Assembly (NCBI GenBank): GCA_903837495.1
Contig: CAILUT010000023.1
Span: 1-64,000 of the forward strand
Length of the DNA stretch: 64,000 nucleotides
Direction of reading: 5' to 3'
Origin: an uncultured Flavobacteriales bacterium
Lineage (GTDB): Bacteria > Bacteroidota > Bacteroidia > CAIKAF01
Shown: piece after piece, positions 18,861-26,182 of the stretch
Position numbering within the stretch: position 1 is the first letter of the stretch
Layout of the letters: each line of letters opens with the position of its first letter
Made by a program: the position numbers and the translations under genes
The notes under the pieces: model-generated
What the model was told of the DNA's origin: nothing
The model's input: the letters and a program-made list of their open reading frames with translations, nothing else
Databases searched by the model: none

Positions 18861-19618
18861 GAAGGCAAACTAAAGACCTTTTGCAGGTCAAACCGCTTTT
18901 GTTCCCCATGCCGCAGGTAGCCAAGCTGGTTTGTTTCTAACTGTGTTCGTCCCACCTTAAAAGGGCCTGGATTGTAGTGGGTGTGACCAAAAAGCCAAAA
19001 TGCAGGTTCATGCTCTAAAATAAAATCCGACAACTCGGTTCCAAAAGCCTGATTAACCGGATCGTTTTGAAAGGAAGGGTTGTAGTGGTGAAAGGTTGGA
19101 GCATGGTGGGTAACAATGCCCGTGGGCATTGATTTTTTCTCCAATTCCTCACGTAAAAAACGCAAATCTGCCCGATGCAAGGCGGTGAATTGCTCTGGAG
19201 TGAACCCTTCTCTTCCATACCGGACCACATGAAAATCACTGAGCCGATGTTGAATCAGAAGTCTAAATTTAGGCTGAATGTTTGACCACAAGGTGCACAG
19301 CAGCAGCTTATACCCATTAAGCTCTAAACTATGTTGGTTGCACAAAAGCACATTCGGGCGAATAAATTCCTGAAACGCCCCGCTGCGCGCACTGGCATCG
19401 TCAAAGTAATATTCGTGGTTGCCAGGAATCCAATAAACCTGCTCGAACTCGCCCGAAATCGAATCAAAAAACCAATTAAAATGGTGCATTTGCGGAAAAG
19501 GAAGGATGTCGCCCCCAAGGATTAGAACGGGGCTGCTGGCCCGAATGGGATTTTGCCGCAGGAATGCTGCATTTTCTGGAAATTCCAGGTGCAAATCAGA
19601 ACAAAATTGAAACAGCAT
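18857..19618 (-). CDS. Metallophosphoesterase (calcineurin-like)
   Basis: SDLHLEFPE, LGGDILPF, GNHEYYFD, VTHHAPTF, FGHTHY. Confidence 0.85.
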   Translation of the reverse strand: MLFQFCSDLHLEFPENAAFLRQNPIRASSPVLILGGDILPFPQMHHFNWFFDSISGEFEQVYWIPGNHEYYFDDASARSGAFQEFIRPNVLLCNQHSLELNGYKLLLCTLWSNIQPKFRLLIQHRLSDFHVVRYGREGFTPEQFTALHRADLRFLREELEKKSMPTGIVTHHAPTFHHYNPSFQNDPVNQAFGTELSDFILEHEPAFWLFGHTHYNPGPFKVGRTQLETNQLGYLRHGEQKRFDLQKVFSLPS

Positions 19619-19684
19619 GCCCAAAGGTACGCATGTGGCGGCATCATTCTAAACCGCTTTGTACCTTTGTAGCTAGAAAAAAGT

Positions 19685-20009
19685 ATGGTTCGACCTGTAA
19701 AATCGTTTTTTGCTCCCTTTTTCAACGATGCGGAATTGGCTATTGTGGCAATTACCTTGGTGGTTCTGGTATCGGGGAACTGTTTTTTACCATTGGCAAG
19801 AAGGTTGGTCTTGGATTGACAGCTTTTATTTCTGTTCTATGACAATGACCACCGTAGGGTATGGAGATTTTTCGCCCAGCACAGAGGCCAGCAAATTGTT
19901 CACCGTTGCCTATGCCATCAGCAGCATTGGGCTTTTTATTGCCTTTGCCTCCAAAATTGCCGCCATTCACATTCGAGAAACCCTGCGGCACCGACGAATT
20001 AAAAAGTAA
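19685..20009 (+). pseudogene. Two-TM potassium channel (TVGYGDF filter) interrupted by an apparent 1-nt frameshift
   Basis: Frame from 19685 gives MVRPVKSFFAPFFNDAELAIVAITLVVLVSG; the other frame continues TVFYHWQEGWSWIDSFYFCSMTMTTVGYGDFSPSTEASKLFTVAYAISSIGLFIAF; removing one nt between ~19774 and 19788 joins them. Confidence 0.7.
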
Positions 20010-20119
20010 GTCTGGACTTAGCTTGACGGGCCTTTCTATCTGCCAAATGTTAAAATTAATTTGCCAGGCACATTCTTTTTATTGCTTTTCCTACTTTTGA
20101 TAAACTAAAATCCCTTTTT

Positions 20120-20335
20120 ATGAAAAAGTTTTTAATCCTAGGCGGCATCGCCTCCATGTTTGTTCTGGCTTCTTGCAGCAGTTCAGAAAAGTGTTTGACT
20201 TGCACTGGCTTGGCCAGCAGTGCGAATGCGTGCGAAAACGACACCATTGTAACCAACAACGGTACTTGGGAACAGTATGTAGCTGCAGCGAACTTCGGCG
20301 CTTCATTTTTGGACGAAACTTGCTCAGAAAATTAA
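20120..20335 (+). CDS. Small Cys-containing lipoprotein (71 aa)
   Basis: MKKFLILGGIASMFVLASCSSSEKC lipobox; TACTTTTG box at 20092-20099; terminator directly downstream. Confidence 0.8.
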   Translation: MKKFLILGGIASMFVLASCSSSEKCLTCTGLASSANACENDTIVTNNGTWEQYVAAANFGASFLDETCSEN

Positions 20336-20353
20336 GTTGCTGTAATGCATTTT

Positions 20354-20377
20354 AAAGGGGCTTCGGCCCCTTTTTTT
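20354..20377 (+). terminator. Intrinsic terminator
   Basis: aaaggggcttcggccccttttttt hairpin with T-run. Confidence 0.9.
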
Positions 20378-20483
20378 ATGCCCTTTTCGTAATCGACCTT
20401 AAAGTTTGCCTGGCAAGCTATCTGGAACGGATTTCGTGTTTCCCTTTTTATTATGTTTGCACCCATAATCTAAAACCCATTTT

Positions 20484-20756
20484 ATGAAAAAGTTACTCGT
20501 TTTATCTGCACTTGTTGGTGCTTTCGCGTTCTCTTCTTGCGCTTCTTGCGACGAGACTCAAGCTGCTCAAGATTTGGCAACTGCTTCAACTGCTTATTCT
20601 AATGCTTTTGGCACTATGGATTGCGCTGCTATCAATACTGCTTGGGGTAATTACTCCACCGCTTTTAACAATTTGTGCGATAGCCAAAAAGGTTCTACTG
20701 ATTGGGCAGCCATCGAAGCTGCTCACAACAACGCCATTGAGGCTTTAGGCTGTTAA
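20484..20756 (+). CDS. Small Cys-containing lipoprotein (90 aa)
   Basis: MKKLLVLSALVGAFAFSSCASCDE lipobox; TATGTTTG box at 20452-20459; own terminator. Confidence 0.8.
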   Translation: MKKLLVLSALVGAFAFSSCASCDETQAAQDLATASTAYSNAFGTMDCAAINTAWGNYSTAFNNLCDSQKGSTDWAAIEAAHNNAIEALGC

Positions 20757-20774
20757 TTTTACAGTTTTTTATCC

Positions 20775-20799
20775 AAAAGGGGCTTCGGCCCCTTTTTTT
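20775..20799 (+). terminator. Intrinsic terminator, nearly identical to 20354-20377
   Basis: aaaaggggcttcggccccttttttt. Confidence 0.9.
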
Positions 20800-20903
20800 A
20801 TGCCCTTTCCTCAGCAGAAATCGGCCTTAGCCCAACATTAAATCGAATTTGGTTTGTTCTTCCCTACCTGTTTTTCAAGTACCTTTCCTAAAACAACCGT
20901 TCC

Positions 20904-22160
20904 ATGAGAAAGGCGAACTTCAATCTGCTTCTGCTCTTCGTTTTTTTGATGCCTCTTCTCCTTTTGGCTCAGGCTCCCCAACCCACCGACAGCATTTGCC
21001 CCATTCCGTTGTACACCGGCAGTTTTTACAGCTCCGGAATTCCCGAAGGCCAGCAAGCCCCAGATTTTACTGTTTTCAATTCCAATGGACAGCCTTTTAA
21101 CTTGGCCTCGGCTTTTCAATTGGGAAAGCCGGTTTTACTGATTAACGGCTCGCTTACCTGCCCCGTTTTTCGGAATAAAATTGCCACCATCAATCAGATT
21201 CAAGCCCAATACGGCAGCGCCATTGCCACCGCAGTTGTTTTGACGGTCGAGGCCCACCCCACAGGCATTTCGCCCTATTTTGGCTATGTCAACATTACCG
21301 GCCAAAACCAACAGGAAGGGATTTTGTTTCCCCAACCCCAAACCTATGGGCAGCGTCTTGGGTTGTCGGATACCTTGCAGCAGCGCTATTCCATTTCCGT
21401 GCCGGTTTTTGTTGATTTGCCCTGCAATTCTTGGTGGAGAACCTATGGCCCTGCCCCCAACAACGCCTATTTGATTCGGCCCAACGGTGAAGTATTTAGC
21501 AAACACGGTTGGTTTGACCGAGCTCCCGACCGGATTTTTTGCGACATCGATAGCCTGTTGGGCAGCAGTTCCGGCCTATGCCAACCCGCCCAAGGCACCG
21601 GCAGTTTTCAGGCTAATGTGCTGAATGCCAACAGCTATGGATTCCCGGGCTCTACCCTGTTCAATTATGTGGACCTGATCAATGCGGGGTCCGTTCCGGT
21701 TGAGATTCTCATAATGACCTTAGAAGAGCAGCTGCCCGACACCACTTGGCAAACGGCGTATTGCGCCGATATTTGCTACAGTCCGGGCGTAGATTCCATT
21801 GTGTTGTGGTTGGCCGGCAACGACACCCTGCATTTTAGCTTGGATTTTTTCACCGGGCCAAGCCCTGCTTTGGGAAAAAGCAAAATAGGGTTCCGAAACC
21901 AGCAAAACGTTCAAAATAAATTTTCTTTTTGGCTCGAGGCATCCACTTTTTCCAGCGGTCTTTCTGCTTGGGCCCTTGCCGAAACCACTTTGCAAATAAA
22001 GGCGGGAAGTCCTTGGTCGTTGAAACCAAAGGAGCAGGTTCGGGGACTTTTTGATCTGCAGGGCCGGTGCTTGCCCAAGCAGGGGTTCGCGCCCGAAATT
22101 CCGGGGTTTTATTTTTTGCATACCAATTTGGGCAGGCAACGAATTTGGGTGCGGGAGTAG
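20904..22160 (+). CDS. Secreted redoxin-domain protein with iodothyronine deiodinase-like thioredoxin fold
   Basis: QAPDFTVFNSNGQPFNLASAFQLGKPVLLINGSLTCPVFR...VLTVEAHPTG...VPVFVDLPCNSWWRTYGPAPNNAYLIRPNGEVFSKHGWFD. Confidence 0.7.
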   Translation: MRKANFNLLLLFVFLMPLLLLAQAPQPTDSICPIPLYTGSFYSSGIPEGQQAPDFTVFNSNGQPFNLASAFQLGKPVLLINGSLTCPVFRNKIATINQIQAQYGSAIATAVVLTVEAHPTGISPYFGYVNITGQNQQEGILFPQPQTYGQRLGLSDTLQQRYSISVPVFVDLPCNSWWRTYGPAPNNAYLIRPNGEVFSKHGWFDRAPDRIFCDIDSLLGSSSGLCQPAQGTGSFQANVLNANSYGFPGSTLFNYVDLINAGSVPVEILIMTLEEQLPDTTWQTAYCADICYSPGVDSIVLWLAGNDTLHFSLDFFTGPSPALGKSKIGFRNQQNVQNKFSFWLEASTFSSGLSAWALAETTLQIKAGSPWSLKPKEQVRGLFDLQGRCLPKQGFAPEIPGFYFLHTNLGRQRIWVRE

Positions 22161-22239
22161 TTTTTTTGAAAATCCCTAAAGGGCATTTGAACGAATGCGC
22201 ATTTTCTCCACACAATTATAGCCAACTCCCCCCCGCCGC

Positions 22240-22385
22240 CTGCGGCAGGGATTGACGGGGCTACCCCGCAAGGGTGCCGAAGCCTGGCCCGCTAGGTGCG
22301 GAGGCGACTTTAGGAGCCCCCGCAAACCAGCTGGGCCAGCTTTCGGCAACCGCGGAGTATGCCCGGAAAGCCCGGCTGCCGCCCC
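22240..22385 (+). repeat. Dispersed rod-hairpin repeat, copy B
   Basis: CTGCGGCAGGGATTGA...GCGGAGGCGACTTTAGGAGCCCCCGC...GGAAAGCCCGGCTGCCGCCCC. Confidence 0.9.
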
Positions 22386-22497
22386 AATAAATAATTTTAA
22401 ACATGCATGCCAAGGGGCTATAAATCCCGCACAAAATCAACAATGAAAAATCCGGATCTGCGGGCACACGCCTTTAAAACCCAGCTAAAATCGGCCT

Positions 22498-24087
22498 TTA
22501 TGCCTTTTTTACCAGCCGCCGCCGCACCAAAAACGTCAGCAGCAGCAAGCCCGAAATCCACGCCGAAAACCGCCCCAACCAATCGCCATATACCACATAC
22601 GGAGTGATGTGCTCGTTCAAGCGTATTTCCCCTTGCACCACCCCGCGGGTTTCGTAGGCCAGGGGCTGCTCCACATCGCCGCGCTGGTTAATGAAACAAG
22701 AAATCCCCGTGTTGGCCGAGCGGGCCACAGCCCTTCGCGTTTCAATGGCGCGCAGCCGAGCATACGCCAGCAGTTGCCTGTGCCCAGGGGTGTTCCCCCA
22801 CCAAGCATCGTTCGTAATTATTCCAAAATGGGTGGCCCCATTCCGCACAAACTCCGCACAAAACTCGCCAAAAACCGATTCATAGCAAACGACCGGCGCG
22901 GTCCTTAAATCCGTTCGTGCCGAGTGCAGCAGCACTGTGCGCTCCCGCTGTGTGCCCATGTCGCCCATTAGGCCTTGAATGCTGCTGAACAGCTTGTCTT
23001 GCAACGGCTTTAAAACCGAAGCAAAGGGCAGTTTTTCCACTCCGGGAACCAGTTTTGATTTGTGGTACAACCCATAGCTTTGGTCGGGGTTCAATAGTAT
23101 GGCGCTGTTGTGGTCGTCAATCCAAGCTCCATTTGGTCCGGGACTCGCGCTGCTGGGCACCGATTTTAGGTTGGCGGGCAGCCAGTCAACGCAATAAATT
23201 CCAGTAAGTACGGCTGTTTTTCCGTTTTGGGTTAAGGCGCGAAAGGGAGTTAAGGGGCCTTCGGCCTCTATTTTGTCCGACCAAATGGGCTGAGGCACCG
23301 CCGTTTCAGGGAACAAGATTAAATCTACCTCGGCCAAGGGTTCCGCCAAATCGATCATGGTTTTAATTTGCTGGGCCGAAGAGCCCCTAAATTTCTCGGT
23401 ATAGGGGTCAAAATTGGGCTGTACGCAGCCCATCCGGGCTTTGCTTCCTTGTTCTTCGTACGCTGCATAGCGCAGCAGCGAGGCGCTGCTGGGCAGCAGC
23501 AGCCACAAAACAGGAAAGGCGAGTGCTTTCACCTGTACGCGTCGCCCATTTCTCCACCATTCCCACAGGGCCAAATTCCCCACCAACACCCACAAAGTGC
23601 CGCCCAGAACTCCAGTAATTTCGTACCATTGCACCAGCCCATACCAGCCGGCAAAGCCATTTCCCAGCTGCAGCCAGGGCCAGGTCAGGTCCCAATTCAA
23701 ATGCAGGTATTCAAAGGCCAGCCAAAAAAGCAGCAGGGCCAGGTAGCCCCGTTGCCGCCCAAATTGCTGCCCCACTTGTTCGGCCAGCCACCAAACCAGG
23801 GCCATAAACAGGGCATTGCACAGAATGGCCATCACCGCTCCACCGGCGGTAGAATTCCATATCCACCATGTAGTCAGTGCGTTAAAGCTTAGAAATCCGG
23901 CCCAGGCATGCAAAAAAATCCGCATTCCCTTCTTGGGTCGGCTGTCGTTTCGCACCGATTCGTTCAGCCAAAGCAGGGGAATTAGGCCCAAGAACAGCAG
24001 CAGGGGCAGCCCGCGTTCTGGCCAAGCGGCGCCCAGTAAAATGCCTGAGAGCAAAGGCATCAGAGCGACAACCAAGGTTTTTTTCAT
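22498..24087 (-). CDS. lnt: Apolipoprotein N-acyltransferase
   Basis: N-terminal TM segments, nitrilase-like domain (LILFPETAVP, YHKSKLVPGVE, VVCYESVFGEF, AYARLRAIETRRAVARSANTGIS). Confidence 0.92.
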   Translation of the reverse strand: MKKTLVVALMPLLSGILLGAAWPERGLPLLLFLGLIPLLWLNESVRNDSRPKKGMRIFLHAWAGFLSFNALTTWWIWNSTAGGAVMAILCNALFMALVWWLAEQVGQQFGRQRGYLALLLFWLAFEYLHLNWDLTWPWLQLGNGFAGWYGLVQWYEITGVLGGTLWVLVGNLALWEWWRNGRRVQVKALAFPVLWLLLPSSASLLRYAAYEEQGSKARMGCVQPNFDPYTEKFRGSSAQQIKTMIDLAEPLAEVDLILFPETAVPQPIWSDKIEAEGPLTPFRALTQNGKTAVLTGIYCVDWLPANLKSVPSSASPGPNGAWIDDHNSAILLNPDQSYGLYHKSKLVPGVEKLPFASVLKPLQDKLFSSIQGLMGDMGTQRERTVLLHSARTDLRTAPVVCYESVFGEFCAEFVRNGATHFGIITNDAWWGNTPGHRQLLAYARLRAIETRRAVARSANTGISCFINQRGDVEQPLAYETRGVVQGEIRLNEHITPYVVYGDWLGRFSAWISGLLLLTFLVRRRLVKKA

Positions 24088-24179
24088 GGCTTAAAGGTAA
24101 AAAAATGCCCTCAGTGGCCCTAAAAATCTCGGTTAACAAATCGGGAATGCGAATGGGCCGTGGAATGTTTGGTTTTATA

Positions 24180-24323
24180 GGGCGGCAGCCGGGCTTTCGG
24201 CGGTAGTCCGCGGTCCTTAGCCTTGGGCCCAGCGGCTTTGCGGGGGCTCCTGAGGTCGCCTCCGCAGCACGCGGGCCCATGGCTTCGGCCCTTGCGGGCT
24301 ACCTGCCTCAATCCCTGCCGCGG
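24180..24323 (-). repeat. Dispersed rod-hairpin repeat, copy E
   Basis: Reverse complement CCGCGGCAGGGATTGAGGCAGGTAGCCCGC...GCGGAGGCGACCTCAGGAGCCCCCGC...CTACCGCCGAAAGCCCGGCTGCCGCCC. Confidence 0.9.
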
Positions 24324-24344
24324 GCCAACTCAAAAGCAAAACGC

Positions 24345-25973
24345 CTAGGTTTGAATAATCCCCGGATTAAATTCCCGAAGCCTAGGCGCCTGATTTGCGG
24401 CTTGCAAACCTGCCGAAATATAGGTTCGGGTTTGGGCTGGATCAATGATTTCGTCAACCCACAACCGAGCCGCCGCATAATAAGGGCTTGTTTGTGCATC
24501 GTACCTTTGGGTGATTTTGTTCAGCAATTCGGCTTCGGCCTCGGCGCTGGGTTCTTCGCCCCGGGCTTTCAGGGTGGCGGTTTGAATTTGCAGCAAGGTT
24601 TTGGCTGCTTGTGCCCCGCCCATTACGGCGATGCGTGCCGATGGCCAGGCAAAAATGAAACGGGGATCGTAGGCTTTGCCGCACATGGCGTAGTTTCCGG
24701 CCCCGTACGAATTTCCAATTACCACGGTGATTTTGGGCACCACGGAGTTCGATACGGCATTCACCATTTTGGCCCCGTCTTTAATGATGCCGCCGTGCTC
24801 CGAACGGCTGCCCACCATAAATCCGGTTACGTCGTGCAAAAACACCAAGGGGATGTGTTTTTGGTTGCAGTTCATGATAAATCGGGCGGCTTTATCGGCG
24901 CTGTCTGAATATATAACGCCCCCAAACTGCATTTCTCCTTTTTTGTTTTTTACCACCAAACGTTGGTTGGCCACAATGCCCACGGCCCAGCCGTCAATGC
25001 GGGCATAGGCGCAAACCAGGGTTTTGCCGTACCCGGCCTTGTATTCCTGAAATTCGCCGTCGTCGCACAGGCACTGCAGCAGGTCGCGCATGTCGTAGGG
25101 TTGGTCGCGGTTTTCGGGCAGCAATCCATATACATCGGTGCTGGGGCGGGCGGGCGGCTTAGCGGCCACTCGGTCGTATCCTGCATCTTGGGTTTTGCCC
25201 AGTTTATCAACGATGTATCGAATGCGTTTCAGGCAATCGGCATCGTCTTCGCAGGCATAATCGGCAACGCCTGAAATTTCAGAGTGGGTTAGGGCTCCGC
25301 CCAGGGTTTCGTTGTCCACATCTTCGCCTATGGCGGCCTTTACCAAATACGAACCGGCCAAAAAGATGGAGCCGGTTTTTTTAACAATCAGGGCCTCGTC
25401 GCTTAAAATGGGCAAATAGGCCCCGCCGGCAACACAAGGCCCCATAACGGCGGCAATTTGGGTTATTCCCATCGACGACATAATGGAATTGTTCCGAAAG
25501 ATGCGGCCAAAATGCTCTTTATCGGCAAACACTTCGTCTTGCCTGGGCAAATACACCCCGGCGCTGTCCACCAAATACACGATGGGCAAGCGGTTTTCCA
25601 TGGAAATTTCTTGGGCCCTTAGGTTTTTTTTTGCTGTGATTGGAAACCAGGCTCCGGCCTTTACGGTGGCATCGTTGGCCACCAACAGGCATTGCCTTCC
25701 GCTAACCGTTGCCAGTCCCATTATCACTCCACCCGCAGGACAGCCCCCCTCGTCGGGGTACATGTCTTCGCCGGCAAACAAGCCCAATTCTAAAAAGTCT
25801 GTTCCTTTGTCTTTCAAAAAATCAATCCGCTCGCGCGCCGTCATTTTTCCTTGACTCCGATGTTTTTCCTGTTTGGCTTTTCCGCCACCCAGGTACACTT
25901 TTTCTGCCTTGGTTTTTAGGTCTGACAACAGCAACCGCTGTGCGTCTTCGTTTTTATTAAACTTAAGGTCCAT
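24345..25973 (-). CDS. Acyl-CoA carboxylase carboxyltransferase (beta) subunit
   Basis: MTARERIDFLKDKGTDFLELG, DSAGVYLPRQDEVF, IPLVFLHDVTGFMVG, GAGNYAMCGKAYDPRFIFAWPSARIAVMGGAQAAKTL. Confidence 0.93.
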   Translation of the reverse strand: MDLKFNKNEDAQRLLLSDLKTKAEKVYLGGGKAKQEKHRSQGKMTARERIDFLKDKGTDFLELGLFAGEDMYPDEGGCPAGGVIMGLATVSGRQCLLVANDATVKAGAWFPITAKKNLRAQEISMENRLPIVYLVDSAGVYLPRQDEVFADKEHFGRIFRNNSIMSSMGITQIAAVMGPCVAGGAYLPILSDEALIVKKTGSIFLAGSYLVKAAIGEDVDNETLGGALTHSEISGVADYACEDDADCLKRIRYIVDKLGKTQDAGYDRVAAKPPARPSTDVYGLLPENRDQPYDMRDLLQCLCDDGEFQEYKAGYGKTLVCAYARIDGWAVGIVANQRLVVKNKKGEMQFGGVIYSDSADKAARFIMNCNQKHIPLVFLHDVTGFMVGSRSEHGGIIKDGAKMVNAVSNSVVPKITVVIGNSYGAGNYAMCGKAYDPRFIFAWPSARIAVMGGAQAAKTLLQIQTATLKARGEEPSAEAEAELLNKITQRYDAQTSPYYAAARLWVDEIIDPAQTRTYISAGLQAANQAPRLREFNPGIIQT

Positions 25974-26182
25974 TTCCTGAAAATTCTTGGGTAAAGATAG
26001 CGGTTGGGTTTTGTTTTTGGGTTTCTGTGTTCCCCAATTCTAGATTTCGATTCTGATTTTTTTAGGCCGAACTTGGATGGCCTGGGGCTCATTTCTTGGT
26101 TTTAAAGAACAATGAAAAAAAGGGCTTTTTCTTTGCCCTGCTCTGTCCATCAAATTACGCCATAGACTGCTACCTTTGTGGC

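Noticed and set aside
21159-21161. Selenocysteine (UGA) in the deiodinase-like protein
   Set aside because: The codon is tgc (Cys); no in-frame TGA or SECIS-like hairpin seen.
22231-22243. C-run and GC inversion before copy B as a separate element
   Set aside because: Only a few bases of low complexity adjoining the repeat; nothing reproducible at the other copies.
22240-22385. Rod repeats as intrinsic transcription terminators
   Set aside because: They are GC-rich hairpins between genes, but the adjacent tract is A-rich on the sense side and so a U-tract only before the hairpin on the antisense side; no U-tract follows the hairpin in either direction.
22252-22446. Short ORFs over the repeats (22252-22446, 24120-24311, 30826-31056, 46709-46933, 48770-49021, 53200-53391)
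   Set aside because: Different frames and strands in different copies with no conserved peptide; sequence variation follows base pairing, not codons.
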